Below, piece after piece: positions 1-7,904 of a DNA stretch of 33,689 nucleotides. This DNA comes from an uncultured Pelagibacteraceae bacterium (lineage in GTDB: Bacteria; Pseudomonadota; Alphaproteobacteria; Pelagibacterales; Pelagibacteraceae): the NCBI GenBank assembly GCA_902620465.1, contig CACNIF010000007.1:1-33689 (forward strand). Reading direction: 5' to 3'. The first letter of the stretch is position 1, and each line of letters starts with the position of its first letter. The notes beneath the pieces are model-generated. The model worked only from the letters and a program-made list of their open reading frames with translations. It ran no database searches and was not told where the DNA came from. A program made the position numbers and the translations under genes.

Positions 1-545
1 AATGTATTTCTTTTATACCTGATGATACCTCAAATAATTTAAACTGGAAAAAAAAACTTAAGAAATTAAAAAAACCACTTATTGCTATACAATGGAAAGG
101 AAATGAAAAATTTCTAGACGATCATCAAAGATCTATACCTATAATATTTTTTAATAATTTAATTAAAGATAATGATTACTCTTTTATAAGTTTGCAAAGA
201 GATAATTTTTCTTCAGACATTAAATCGAATAGCCTACAAGAATTTATTACAGATTTCTCAGAAGAAATCGATAACGGAGATAAGAGTTTTGTTGATACTA
301 TTTCTATCTTGAACAATATAGATTTGTTAATTTCAGTTGACACATCAATGACTCATCTCGCATCTACAATGGGTGTTAAGACTTTGCTATTACTCAATTC
401 TAACCCTGATTGGCGTTGGCACATAGAACTAAAGGAAAGTTGTTTTTATAACAATCTAGAAATAATTAAAGCTGATAGAGTAAATGATTGGGAGTCAGTC
501 TCTTTGAGAATTAATGATAAATTGAGAGAATTATTTAAAAGATAA
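1..545 (+). CDS. TPR/glycosyltransferase-like protein, C-terminal part (5' end outside window)
   Basis: The reading frame is open from base 3, so the gene begins before the window; an internal TTG at 192 is not a convincing start. About 180 residues are visible. The stretch IAIQWKGNEKF resembles the nucleotide-sugar-binding fold of GT-B glycosyltransferases. The later stretch with SVDTSMTHLASTMGVKT and then NSNPDWRWH matches the C-terminal region of the TPR/glycosyltransferase-9-like proteins that are common in alphaproteobacteria; in that family the DTS-x-x-HLA segment lines the donor site. The TPR part, if present, lies outside the window, so this is inferred. The probable role is glycan or protein glycosylation, with unknown acceptor. 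It converges on the tRNA-Ser gene with only 14 bases between. Confidence 0.6.
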   Translation, partial: CISFIPDDTSNNLNWKKKLKKLKKPLIAIQWKGNEKFLDDHQRSIPIIFFNNLIKDNDYSFISLQRDNFSSDIKSNSLQEFITDFSEEIDNGDKSFVDTISILNNIDLLISVDTSMTHLASTMGVKTLLLLNSNPDWRWHIELKESCFYNNLEIIKADRVNDWESVSLRINDKLRELFKR

Positions 546-559
546 ATTTTACAAAGAAA

Positions 560-651
560 TGGCGGAAAGGGAGGGATTCGAACCCTCGGTACAAGTTTCC
601 TCGCACGGTCATTTAGCAAACGACTGGTTTAAGCCTCTCACCCACCTTTCC
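560..651 (-). tRNA. tRNA-Ser(GCT)
   Basis: The reverse complement folds as a class II tRNA. The acceptor arm GGAAAGG pairs with CCTTTCC, followed by discriminator G and an encoded CCA. The anticodon stem GTCGT/ATGAC encloses the loop TTGCTAA, giving anticodon GCT for AGC/AGU serine codons. The long variable arm pairs GTGCGAG with CTTGTAC around a GAAA loop, as expected for tRNA-Ser, and the T-loop is GGTTCGAATCC. Length is 92 bases. It is divergent from soxB; its promoter must lie in the 62 bases between them. Confidence 0.96.
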
Positions 652-661
652 TTTAACAAGT

Positions 662-689
662 GTGTAACTTGAAATCATTGAATATTCAA
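662..689 (-). promoter_or_regulatory. Candidate promoter of tRNA-Ser
   Basis: On the minus strand, TTGAAT (689-684) is followed after 16 bases by TTACAC (667-662). This would start RNA near base 655, just before the tRNA 5' end at 651. The -10 match is weak, so this is a tentative reading based only on spacing. The -35 hexamer is one arm of the 14-bp palindrome at 677-690. Confidence 0.3.
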
Positions 690-690
690 T
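677..690. promoter_or_regulatory. 14-bp perfect palindrome between tRNA-Ser and soxB (possible operator)
   Basis: ATTGAATATTCAAT reads identically on both strands and ends 23 bases before the soxB ATG. Each arm holds a -35-like TTGAAT. On the plus strand one arm is followed after 17 bases by TATTTA (701-706), which would give an almost leaderless soxB mRNA. A dimeric regulator could bind here, but in such AT-rich DNA a chance palindrome cannot be excluded. Confidence 0.35.
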
Positions 691-713
691 ATTAATCAAG
701 TATTTATTGCACA

Positions 714-1967
714 ATGAAAAATAAATATTCTATAATTTCGCTTATTAAAAATTCTTTTTCATATCATGAAAATTGGCAAAAAGCTTGGGGTAATCCTGAA
801 CCAAAAAAAGAATATGATATTATAATAGTTGGTGGTGGAGGTCATGGTTTGGCTACAGCTTATTACCTTGCAAAAAAACATGATATTAAAAATATTGCTG
901 TAATAGAAAAAGGCTGGATTGGTGGAGGTAACACTGGAAGAAATACTACAATAATTAGATCTAACTATTTGTGGGATGCAAGTGCAGGTTTATATGATCA
1001 CGCTTTAAAAATTTGGGAAAAACTTTCTCAAGAATTAAATTACAATGTAATGTTTAGTCAACGTGGGGTAATGAATCTAGCTCATAATTTACAAGATGTT
1101 AGAGATCTAAAGAGGAGAACTCATGCTAACAGATTGAATGGTATTGATGCGGTCTATCTTAACACAGAACAAGTAAAAAAATTTTGTCCAATTATAAACA
1201 CATCTCCAGATATTAGATATCCAGTTTTAGGAGGAACTCTGCAACGTAGAGCTGGCACAGCACGTCATGATGCCGTTGCGTGGGGTTATGCAAGAGGTGC
1301 TGATGAAATGGGTGTTGATATAATACAAAATTGTGAAGTCAAAGGAATTAAAAGAAGTGGTGATAGTGTAGAGGGAGTTGAGACAACAAAAGGTTTTATC
1401 AAAACAAAAAAAATCGGTGTTGTTGCAGCTGGTCACTCTAGTGTAATAGCAAACATGGCGGGTTTAAGATTACCTTTAGAAAGTAAACCGCTTCAGGCTT
1501 TAGTTTCTGAACCAGTAAAACCTATTATTGATACAGTGGTTATGTCAAACGCAGTTCATGCTTACGTTAGTCAGTCTGACAAAGGTGAGCTAGTAATTGG
1601 AGCTGGTACAGATGATTATGTTTCTTATTCACAAAAGGGAAGTCATGAAATTGTAGAAGGAACTTTAAATGCCATTCTAGAATTATATCCAATATTTAGC
1701 CGAATGAGAATGTTAAGACAATGGGGTGGAATTGTGGATATATGTCCTGATGCCAGTCCTATTATTAGTAAAACACCAATTAAAGGTTTATATTTTAATT
1801 GTGGTTGGGGAACTGGTGGGTTTAAAGCAACACCAGGTTCAGGAGATCTATTCGCTCATACAATAGCAAATGATGAACCTCATAAATTAAATGCTGCATT
1901 TAATCTTAATAGATTTGTGAGTGGAGATCTTGTTGATGAGCATGGTGCAGCTGCTGTAGCACATTAA
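714..1967 (+). CDS. soxB: Sarcosine oxidase, beta subunit
   Basis: FAD-dependent subunit of heterotetrameric sarcosine oxidase, which oxidatively demethylates sarcosine to glycine in the cytoplasm, yielding 5,10-methylene-THF and H2O2. The protein is 417 residues, close to the usual ~405. An N-terminal Rossmann motif, [15 protein letters not shown] (about 39-53), binds FAD. The segment [16 protein letters not shown] carries His185, which aligns from memory with the histidine that covalently binds FMN in characterised SoxB. The C-terminal [16 protein letters not shown] is the second conserved flavin loop of this DAO-type family. Its ATG is the first in the frame after the tRNA. The stop codon overlaps the soxD ATG by one base (TAATG), so translation is probably coupled. 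The order soxB-soxD-soxA-soxG identifies the operon. Substrates other than sarcosine, such as other N-methyl amino acids, cannot be ruled out. Confidence 0.95.
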   Translation: MKNKYSIISLIKNSFSYHENWQKAWGNPEPKKEYDIIIVGGGGHGLATAYYLAKKHDIKNIAVIEKGWIGGGNTGRNTTIIRSNYLWDASAGLYDHALKIWEKLSQELNYNVMFSQRGVMNLAHNLQDVRDLKRRTHANRLNGIDAVYLNTEQVKKFCPIINTSPDIRYPVLGGTLQRRAGTARHDAVAWGYARGADEMGVDIIQNCEVKGIKRSGDSVEGVETTKGFIKTKKIGVVAAGHSSVIANMAGLRLPLESKPLQALVSEPVKPIIDTVVMSNAVHAYVSQSDKGELVIGAGTDDYVSYSQKGSHEIVEGTLNAILELYPIFSRMRMLRQWGGIVDICPDASPIISKTPIKGLYFNCGWGTGGFKATPGSGDLFAHTIANDEPHKLNAAFNLNRFVSGDLVDEHGAAAVAH

Positions 1968-2242
1968 TGTTTGTAATTAATTGTCCTTATTGTGGTGAAA
2001 GAGAGCAAAGTGAATTTAAAGCTGGAGGTGAAGCTCATATAGTTAGACCTAAACAACCAACCGAATTAAGTGATGATCAGTGGGCTGAATATCTATTTAT
2101 GAGAAAAAATATAAAGGGTATTCAATTCGAAAGATGGGTTCATACTCATGGATGTAGAAAATGGTTTAATATGGTTAGAGATACATCTAATGATGAAATT
2201 AAAGCAATTTATAAAATGGGTGAAAAGCCTCCAGTAAAATAA
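1967..2242 (+). CDS. soxD: Sarcosine oxidase, delta subunit
   Basis: Small zinc-binding subunit of the sarcosine oxidase heterotetramer. At 91 residues it has the family's usual size. It begins [13 protein letters not shown], and Cys6, Cys9, His59 and Cys63 fall at the positions I recall for the zinc ligands in solved SoxD structures. It contains the conserved GEAHIVRP and FERWVHTHGCRKWF segments. It starts on the last base of the soxB stop and is followed by soxA after three bases. SoxD has no known catalytic role and is thought to stabilise the complex. The assignment is firm from motifs and position. Confidence 0.95.
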   Translation: MFVINCPYCGEREQSEFKAGGEAHIVRPKQPTELSDDQWAEYLFMRKNIKGIQFERWVHTHGCRKWFNMVRDTSNDEIKAIYKMGEKPPVK

Positions 2243-2245
2243 TAG

Positions 2246-5200
2246 ATGACAAATAATTTAAGAGTTAAATCAAGTAAGTTCATAGATGAAACATATAAAA
2301 TTTCATTTAGGTTTAATAATAAAACTTATTATGGTTACAAAGGAGATACATTAGCATCTGCACTTTTAGCAAATGGTATTCATTTAGTTGGAAGAAGTTT
2401 TAAATACCATAGACCAAGAGGAATAATGACAGCAGGTTCAGAAGAGCCTAATGCTATTGTTCAACTTCATAAAAACACATCTCGAACCGAACCAAATGTT
2501 AGAGCCACAGAAATAGAAATTTATGAAGGACTTGAGGCTTCAAGTCAAAATTGTTGGCCAAGCGTAAACTTTGATATAGGAGGTATAAATAATTTTTTAA
2601 GTCCTGTGCTTCCAGCAGGTTTTTATTATAAAACTTTCATGTGGCCAGCAAGTTTTTGGATGAAATATGAGTATTTTATTAGAAAATCTGCCGGTTTGGG
2701 AAAATCACCTACAGAGCCTGACCCAGATATGTATGAACATAAATATATTCACTGTGATGTATTAGTTATTGGTGCAGGTATTTCAGGTGTTATTGCAGCA
2801 AAAACTTCTGCAAAAAATGGTTTTAAAACATTATTGTTAGATGAAAAACCTTATCTTGGTGGTTCCACAATTTATCAAAATTCAGAATACTTCAAGATTA
2901 ATAATCAAATTTCAAGTTCATGGTTGGAAAAAGAAATAAATGAAATCAAAAAAATTGATAATTTAGAAATAAAAACAAGAACAAGTGTAGCCGCATTCCA
3001 TGGTTATAACTTTTTATTAGCACGAGAAAGCTTAACTGATCATTTACCTTTACATCAAAGATATGAAAAAATTCGACATAGATTACTTAAGATTAGAGCA
3101 AAAAAAGTCATATGTGCAACTGGATCTTTAGAAAGACCTTTAATATTTGACAATAATGATCGACCAGGGATTTTGCTATCTTCTGCAATAGAAAAATACT
3201 CAAATCTGTTTGGTGTATCATGTGGTCAAAAAAATGTTCTATTCACTAATAATGATAGTGCCTATGAAACTGCAATAAGTTTATTTCAAAGAGGAATTGG
3301 TATTGAAGCTATTATTGATAATAGAGAAGAAGTCGATTCAAAATTAATTAAGGAAATAGAAAAAAATAATATAAAAATTTATAAAGGATATACAATTGTT
3401 GATACATTTGGATACAGAAAAATTAATAAAATCTCAATAATGCAACTCTCTAAAGATGGTCAAAAAGTTGTAGGTTCTAAAATTTCTATTAATTGTGATT
3501 GCCTTGGTATGTCTGGAGGATGGACTCCAGCAGTACATCTTTTCACACAATCTGGTGGAAAATTGAAATTTAGAGATGACGATCAAGTATTTATTCCAGA
3601 TAAATATCCTTCAAATCAAATAAGTATAGGTTCTTGTAATGGAGAATTTACATTGGATGAAATATTAACAGGTATTTCAAAAAAACTTAAAGATTTTTTA
3701 AATATTAAAAAAACTGACTATGAAAATCTTGAGATCCAATCTCATTTCAATAAAACCAAGAGAAATATATGGTTACTTCCATCTGATAAGATAATCGGTA
3801 AGACAAAACCATTTGTTGATTATCAAAATGATGCAACAGCAAAAGATATCAAATTGGCTTTAAGAGAAGGATTCAGATCAATTGAACATGTAAAAAGATA
3901 TACAACAACTGGAATGGGAACTGATCAAGGTAAACTTGGTAATATGCATGCGTTAGGAATTATCTCTGAAACTGCTGGCTCTAGAATGGGTGAACTTGGT
4001 ACAACAACATTTAGACCACCCTACACTCCTCTTACTTTTGGTACAATTGTTGGAAGAAATGTAGGAGAATATTTTGATGTTTTTAGAAAAACTCCAATTC
4101 ATGATTGGCACTTTGAAAATAAAGCGAAATTTGAAAATGTGGGACAATGGAAAAGAGCTTGGTTTTATCCAAAAGAAAATGAAGGTATGCATGAAGCTGT
4201 ACAAAGAGAAAGTAAAGCTGCAAGAGATAGTGCCGGTATATTAGATGCTTCAACATTAGGTAAGATTGATATTCAAGGTACAGATGCTTCAGAGTTTTTA
4301 AATAGAGTTTATACCAATGCATGGTCAAAACTTGCTATTGGGAAATGCCGATATGGATTGATGCTTAACGAGGATGGTATGGTTTATGATGATGGTGTAA
4401 CAACACGCTTAGATGAGAATCATTATATAATGACCACAACAACTGGTGGAGCAGCAACTGTTCTTAGCAAATTAGAGGATTATCTACAAACAGAATGGCC
4501 AGAATTAGATGTATACTTAACTTCAGTGACCGATCATTATGCAACAATTAGTGTTTGTGGTCCAAACAGTAAAAAGATTATTTCAAAAGTAATTCCTGAT
4601 ATAGATTTATCTGATGAAAAATTTCCACATATGTCTTTTAAAAAGACTAAGATTGACAAAGTTAAATGTAGAGTGATGAGAATTAGTTTTACGGGTGAAC
4701 AAAGTTACGAGATTAATGTTCAGGCCAACTATGGAAAATCTGTATGGGAAAAGTGTATGCAGGCAGGAAAAGAATTTAACATCACACCTTATGGGACTGA
4801 AACGATGCATTTACTTAGAGCAGAAAAAGGATTTATAATTGTAGGACAAGATACAGATGGAACTATGACACCAATAGATCTACAAATGGATTGGATTGTT
4901 AGTAAAAAGAAATATGATTTTATTGGTAAAAGATCTTTATATAGATCAGATACAATCAGAGAGGATAGAAAACAATTAATTGGTTTAGTTACAGAAAACC
5001 CAAAAGAAGTTTTAGAAGAAGGCGCTCAAATTGTTGCGGATGTAAGTAAGTCACCAGTTGAAATGTTGGGTCATGTAACTTCAAGTTACTATAGTCCAAA
5101 TTTAAAAAAATCTATTGCTCTAGGGGTTGTTAAAGGTGGAAAAAATATGATGGGTCAAAAACTAATTATACCAATGGAAAATAAGCAAATCAACGTTACA

Positions 5201-5251
5201 GTTACAGATCCAGTGTTCTTGGACAAGGAGAATAAAAGATTGAATGCTTAA
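2246..5251 (+). CDS. soxA: Sarcosine oxidase, alpha subunit
   Basis: Largest subunit (1001 residues) of sarcosine oxidase. Three parts can be seen. The N-terminal ferredoxin-like (Fer2_4) region at about 20-90 contains GDTLASALLANG and FKYHRPRGIM but no iron-sulfur cysteine cluster, as is usual for SoxA. An NAD-binding Rossmann region follows, with VLVIGAGISGVIAAK around 172-186 and the later ICATGSLERP. The C-terminal glycine-cleavage T-protein-like domain runs from about residue 620 to the end and includes GILDASTLGKIDIQG and GTETMHLLRAEKGF; it binds tetrahydrofolate and traps the formaldehyde-level carbon as 5,10-methylene-THF. The gene lies three bases after soxD, and its end overlaps soxG by eight bases. 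Dimethylglycine dehydrogenase also has a T-protein domain, but the domain order and the soxB/D/G neighbours decide for SoxA. Confidence 0.96.
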   Translation: MTNNLRVKSSKFIDETYKISFRFNNKTYYGYKGDTLASALLANGIHLVGRSFKYHRPRGIMTAGSEEPNAIVQLHKNTSRTEPNVRATEIEIYEGLEASSQNCWPSVNFDIGGINNFLSPVLPAGFYYKTFMWPASFWMKYEYFIRKSAGLGKSPTEPDPDMYEHKYIHCDVLVIGAGISGVIAAKTSAKNGFKTLLLDEKPYLGGSTIYQNSEYFKINNQISSSWLEKEINEIKKIDNLEIKTRTSVAAFHGYNFLLARESLTDHLPLHQRYEKIRHRLLKIRAKKVICATGSLERPLIFDNNDRPGILLSSAIEKYSNLFGVSCGQKNVLFTNNDSAYETAISLFQRGIGIEAIIDNREEVDSKLIKEIEKNNIKIYKGYTIVDTFGYRKINKISIMQLSKDGQKVVGSKISINCDCLGMSGGWTPAVHLFTQSGGKLKFRDDDQVFIPDKYPSNQISIGSCNGEFTLDEILTGISKKLKDFLNIKKTDYENLEIQSHFNKTKRNIWLLPSDKIIGKTKPFVDYQNDATAKDIKLALREGFRSIEHVKRYTTTGMGTDQGKLGNMHALGIISETAGSRMGELGTTTFRPPYTPLTFGTIVGRNVGEYFDVFRKTPIHDWHFENKAKFENVGQWKRAWFYPKENEGMHEAVQRESKAARDSAGILDASTLGKIDIQGTDASEFLNRVYTNAWSKLAIGKCRYGLMLNEDGMVYDDGVTTRLDENHYIMTTTTGGAATVLSKLEDYLQTEWPELDVYLTSVTDHYATISVCGPNSKKIISKVIPDIDLSDEKFPHMSFKKTKIDKVKCRVMRISFTGEQSYEINVQANYGKSVWEKCMQAGKEFNITPYGTETMHLLRAEKGFIIVGQDTDGTMTPIDLQMDWIVSKKKYDFIGKRSLYRSDTIREDRKQLIGLVTENPKEVLEEGAQIVADVSKSPVEMLGHVTSSYYSPNLKKSIALGVVKGGKNMMGQKLIIPMENKQINVTVTDPVFLDKENKRLNA

Positions 5252-5807
5252 TTATTCAAACCCAATTACAGAAGAAAAATCTTACTCAGGATTACAAATG
5301 AGAGAAGTTAAACCTATAATGAAACTAATACTAAGGGGAAAAAAAAGAGAATTTTTGTCTGCAGTTGGTAAATCATTAAATTTAATATTGCCAGCCGAGG
5401 CAAATACTTTTACTAAAAGCGATAAATTAACTGCACTTTGGCTAAGTCCTGATGAATGGATGATTTTTTCAAATGAGGTTTCCCACATTGGTAACAACGA
5501 TTATCAAATAGAAAATTTACTTAATAAAAGTATTTGTAAAACAAATTTAGGAGCTGTCACAGATGTTACTGACCAATTTGTTTTAATTAATCTTAAAGGT
5601 GACAAAATTTATAATTTATTTGAGACTGGATCACCATTTAATTTCAATGATTTTAGAAAAAAAAAGGCTTCTGTCACACAAACAATATTAGCCAAAATTG
5701 ATGTAATTATACAAAATGAGAGTCAAAATGACGTGAATCTTTTTGTAAGACGCTCTTTTTCACAACATTTGTTTTCTTGGATGAATGATAGTGCGTCAAG
5801 ATTATAG
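5244..5807 (+). CDS. soxG: Sarcosine oxidase, gamma subunit
   Basis: Fourth subunit of sarcosine oxidase. The protein is 187 residues, within the family range of about 180-200. It shows the weakly conserved SoxG pattern: LWLSPDEWMIFS in the first half, then GAVTDVTDQFVLINLKG, and near the end RRSFSQHLFSWM, which resembles the T-protein-like fold of SoxG. The ATG lies inside the last codons of soxA (eight-base overlap), which suggests translational coupling. SoxG sequences diverge strongly, so position after soxA is the main support. A run of nine T follows the stop, but no hairpin precedes it. Confidence 0.92.
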   Translation: MLNYSNPITEEKSYSGLQMREVKPIMKLILRGKKREFLSAVGKSLNLILPAEANTFTKSDKLTALWLSPDEWMIFSNEVSHIGNNDYQIENLLNKSICKTNLGAVTDVTDQFVLINLKGDKIYNLFETGSPFNFNDFRKKKASVTQTILAKIDVIIQNESQNDVNLFVRRSFSQHLFSWMNDSASRL

Positions 5808-5840
5808 TCTCATTTTTTTTTAAATTTGTTAAAAAGGAGA

Positions 5841-6608
5841 ATGAAAAAATTAATCTATTTAGCAATCTTTGCTCTTTTACCCTTTAATTTAAATGCAGAA
5901 TCAAACTTAGACAAGATTTTATCATCAGGTGTCTTAAAAGTTGGAACAACTGGAGATTGGGATCCTATGACTCTTAAAGATCCAGCGACTAATAAATATA
6001 AAGGATTTGATATCGATGTAATGAATGAACTAGCTAAGGACATGGGTGTTAAAATTGAATTTGTACCAGCTGAGTGGAAAACTATCGTTTCTGGAATAAC
6101 TTCTGAAAGGTATGATATATCAACAAGTGTCACAAAAACTCCTAAAAGAGCTGAAGTAGCTGGATTTACAGACACCTACTATAAATATGGAACTGTACCA
6201 CTTGTTCTAAAAAAGAATTTAAGTAAATTTTCGACCTGGGACTCTCTTAATAACTCAAGTGTAACTATTGCAACTACTCTAGGTACATCACAGGAAGAAA
6301 AAGCAAAAGAATTTTTTCCAAAATCAAAATTGAATTCTGTAGAAGCTCCCGCTAGAGATTTTCAAGAAGTATTAGCTGGAAGAGCAGATGGAAATATAAC
6401 AAGTTCAACAGAAGCAAATAAGTTAGTTATTAAATATCCACAATTAGCTATCGTTCCTGATGGTGAAAAAAATCCTGCTTTTTTAGCAATGATGGTTCCT
6501 AAAGGCGATAATAAATGGAACAACTATGTTAATGACTGGATTAAAAAGAAGAAATCATCGGGCTTCTTTACCAAGTTGTTAGCTAAATATAATCTAAAAA
6601 GTTTATAA
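5841..6608 (+). CDS. Amino-acid-type ABC transporter substrate-binding protein
   Basis: Periplasmic solute receptor of the family-3 (polar amino acid) type. I take the ATG at 5841, which gives a clear signal peptide, [19 protein letters not shown], with cleavage after residue 19. A TTG at 5826 in frame would add five residues. AGGAG sits only one base before the ATG, which is unusually close and leaves the start slightly open. The mature protein shows the typical beginning [15 protein letters not shown], then [20 protein letters not shown] and the conserved [20 protein letters not shown]. The VGTTGDW-P pattern also recalls PheC-type cyclohexadienyl dehydratases, which share this fold, but the permease next door favours transport. 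The ligand cannot be read from sequence. Following soxG by 33 bases, it may serve import of a compound feeding the sox pathway; that is inference. Confidence 0.85.
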   Translation: MKKLIYLAIFALLPFNLNAESNLDKILSSGVLKVGTTGDWDPMTLKDPATNKYKGFDIDVMNELAKDMGVKIEFVPAEWKTIVSGITSERYDISTSVTKTPKRAEVAGFTDTYYKYGTVPLVLKKNLSKFSTWDSLNNSSVTIATTLGTSQEEKAKEFFPKSKLNSVEAPARDFQEVLAGRADGNITSSTEANKLVIKYPQLAIVPDGEKNPAFLAMMVPKGDNKWNNYVNDWIKKKKSSGFFTKLLAKYNLKSL

Positions 6609-6648
6609 TAAATTAGTATTTACTGCTTAATACTTTATAAATTGGGGG

Positions 6649-7380
6649 GTGAGAAATTTATTTTTTTTACTTCTAATTATCCCTTTAACTTCATGTAATA
6701 AAGGCGAACTTAATTGGCTGATCTTATCACCAAACAATATTGAAGGTTTAACAAATTTAAAGTTTTTATTAAGTGGTTTAACCACCACAATTTTTATTTC
6801 TTTAGTTTCAATTATTATCTCAATCTTCGTTGGATTAATTGTAGCCATACCATCATTAGCTAAAAGCAAATTTTTAACTTATATCAATATTGGCTATGTT
6901 GAGATCGTCAGGGCGATACCATTATTGGTTTTAATATTATGGATCTATTATGGACTACCAATAATGACGGGTATTAGCTTTAGTCCATTTGTATCTGGCA
7001 TTATTGCACTATCTATAAGTGAAAGCGCGTTTCAAGCAGAAATTTTTAGAGCAGGCATAAACTCTATCAAGAAGTCCCAGTGGGAGGCTGGAAGTTCGTT
7101 GGGATTAAATTTTGTCAAAAAATTAAAGCTTGTTATTCTTCCTCAAGCTATCAAAAATATTTTACCTGCAATAGGAAATCAATTTGTCTATGTCTTAAAA
7201 ATGTCTTCTTTAGTTTCAATTATAGGCATTGGTGATTTGACAAGAAAAGCTAACGAACTTGTTGTTACAACCTATCGCCCTCTTGAAATATATACATTTT
7301 TGATACTTGAGTATTTAGTTTTAATATTAATTGTTTCCTATCTAGTGAGAAAATTTGAAAAAAAATTACAAAAGGATTAA
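6649..7380 (+). CDS. Amino-acid ABC transporter permease with lipobox-like N-terminus
   Basis: Inner-membrane permease of the HisM/GlnP type, 243 residues. The GTG start at 6649 is the only plausible one: the frame is open only from 6631, with no ATG, GTG or TTG before it, and a run of six G directly precedes and includes it. The N-terminus MRNLFFLLLIIPLTSC ends in a lipoprotein-type lipobox (LTSC, Cys16), unusual for a permease. Hydrophobic segments follow at about 44-66, 84-105 and 115-135, plus a C-terminal one near 215-235. The EAA loop that docks the ATPase is present as SQWEAGSSLGLNFVKKLKLVILPQA. It is paired with the binding protein 40 bases upstream. No ATP-binding subunit is in this window, so one must be encoded elsewhere or shared. 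It ends four bases inside the converging nuclease gene. Confidence 0.88.
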   Translation: MRNLFFLLLIIPLTSCNKGELNWLILSPNNIEGLTNLKFLLSGLTTTIFISLVSIIISIFVGLIVAIPSLAKSKFLTYINIGYVEIVRAIPLLVLILWIYYGLPIMTGISFSPFVSGIIALSISESAFQAEIFRAGINSIKKSQWEAGSSLGLNFVKKLKLVILPQAIKNILPAIGNQFVYVLKMSSLVSIIGIGDLTRKANELVVTTYRPLEIYTFLILEYLVLILIVSYLVRKFEKKLQKD

Positions 7381-7904
7381 TTTTTTTTTCTATAATCCCA
7401 AGGCATTTCAAAAGTGCCAGACCATAAACCTAATTTGTCTTTTTTTGCTATATCCTCATGTGCAACATATTTTTTTGAGTATTTTCTATATGCAACAGCA
7501 TAACCATATCTAACCATCCAAGCATTGATGTTAGTCTTGCCCTTAAAACATTCCGCAATAAATCTTTTATATCTATCTATATTTTTCCATTTGCAGCTCA
7601 TAAATTGATTATTAATTTTTTTTTTGAGCCTATTAGTAGAAATCTCACCGCAAAAATAATCTTTGTTAAATGAAAAGAAAGAAATTGTTAGCCAAATTTT
7701 TTGACATTTTTGATCCCGTTCTGGGGCATCAATTCCAAAAAGACGAATCTTTTTTTTATTTATTAAAATTGTGTCACCATCAATAACTTTTGCAATACCT
7801 GCAATAATTTTTAACTCTTTTGCTTTCAGATTTTCTGGGGCAATAAAAAAGATAACTATATGTATACTAATTAGTAAAAAGACTTTTATTTTGTTTAAAA
7901 ACAT
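7377..7904 (-). CDS. Secreted thermonuclease-family (SNase-like) nuclease
   Basis: Staphylococcal-nuclease-fold phosphodiesterase, 175 residues, probably exported. The N-terminus MFLNKIKVFLLISIHIVIFF is a signal peptide or membrane anchor, with cleavage possible near LKA (26-28). Catalytic signatures are visible: VIDGDTI (Asp42, Asp44; calcium and fold), IRLFGIDAPE (Arg54 and Glu62, matching Arg35 and Glu43 of SNase), and RYKRFIAECF (Arg114, matching Arg87). It ends with the typical KLGLWSGTFEMPWDYR. A likely job is nutrient scavenging or degradation of nucleic acid outside the cytoplasm. Its first 38 bases overlap the end of the MATE gene, so both proteins are encoded there in different frames. 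The next in-frame ATG would remove the catalytic core, so this start is retained. Confidence 0.9.
   Translation of the reverse strand: MFLNKIKVFLLISIHIVIFFIAPENLKAKELKIIAGIAKVIDGDTILINKKKIRLFGIDAPERDQKCQKIWLTISFFSFNKDYFCGEISTNRLKKKINNQFMSCKWKNIDRYKRFIAECFKGKTNINAWMVRYGYAVAYRKYSKKYVAHEDIAKKDKLGLWSGTFEMPWDYRKKN

Noticed and set aside
2246..5251. Possibility that soxA is dimethylglycine dehydrogenase or a T-protein fusion
   Set aside because: The Fer2_4-like start, the central Rossmann domain and the soxB, soxD and soxG neighbours are specific for the heterotetrameric sarcosine oxidase.
5855..6175. Open frame of 106 codons on the minus strand within the binding protein gene
   Set aside because: It is antisense to a well-supported gene, has no recognisable motif and no ribosome binding site, and its residues reflect the opposite-strand codons.
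6615..6634. Inverted repeat AGTATT-8-AATACT between the binding protein and permease genes
   Set aside because: The stem is six AT-rich pairs with an eight-base loop and no T-run, so it is too weak to call a terminator or attenuator.
7374..7398. Inverted repeat GGATTA-13-TAATCC across the convergent permease/nuclease ends
   Set aside because: The stem of six pairs with a 13-base T-rich loop is inside both coding ends and gives no credible terminator.
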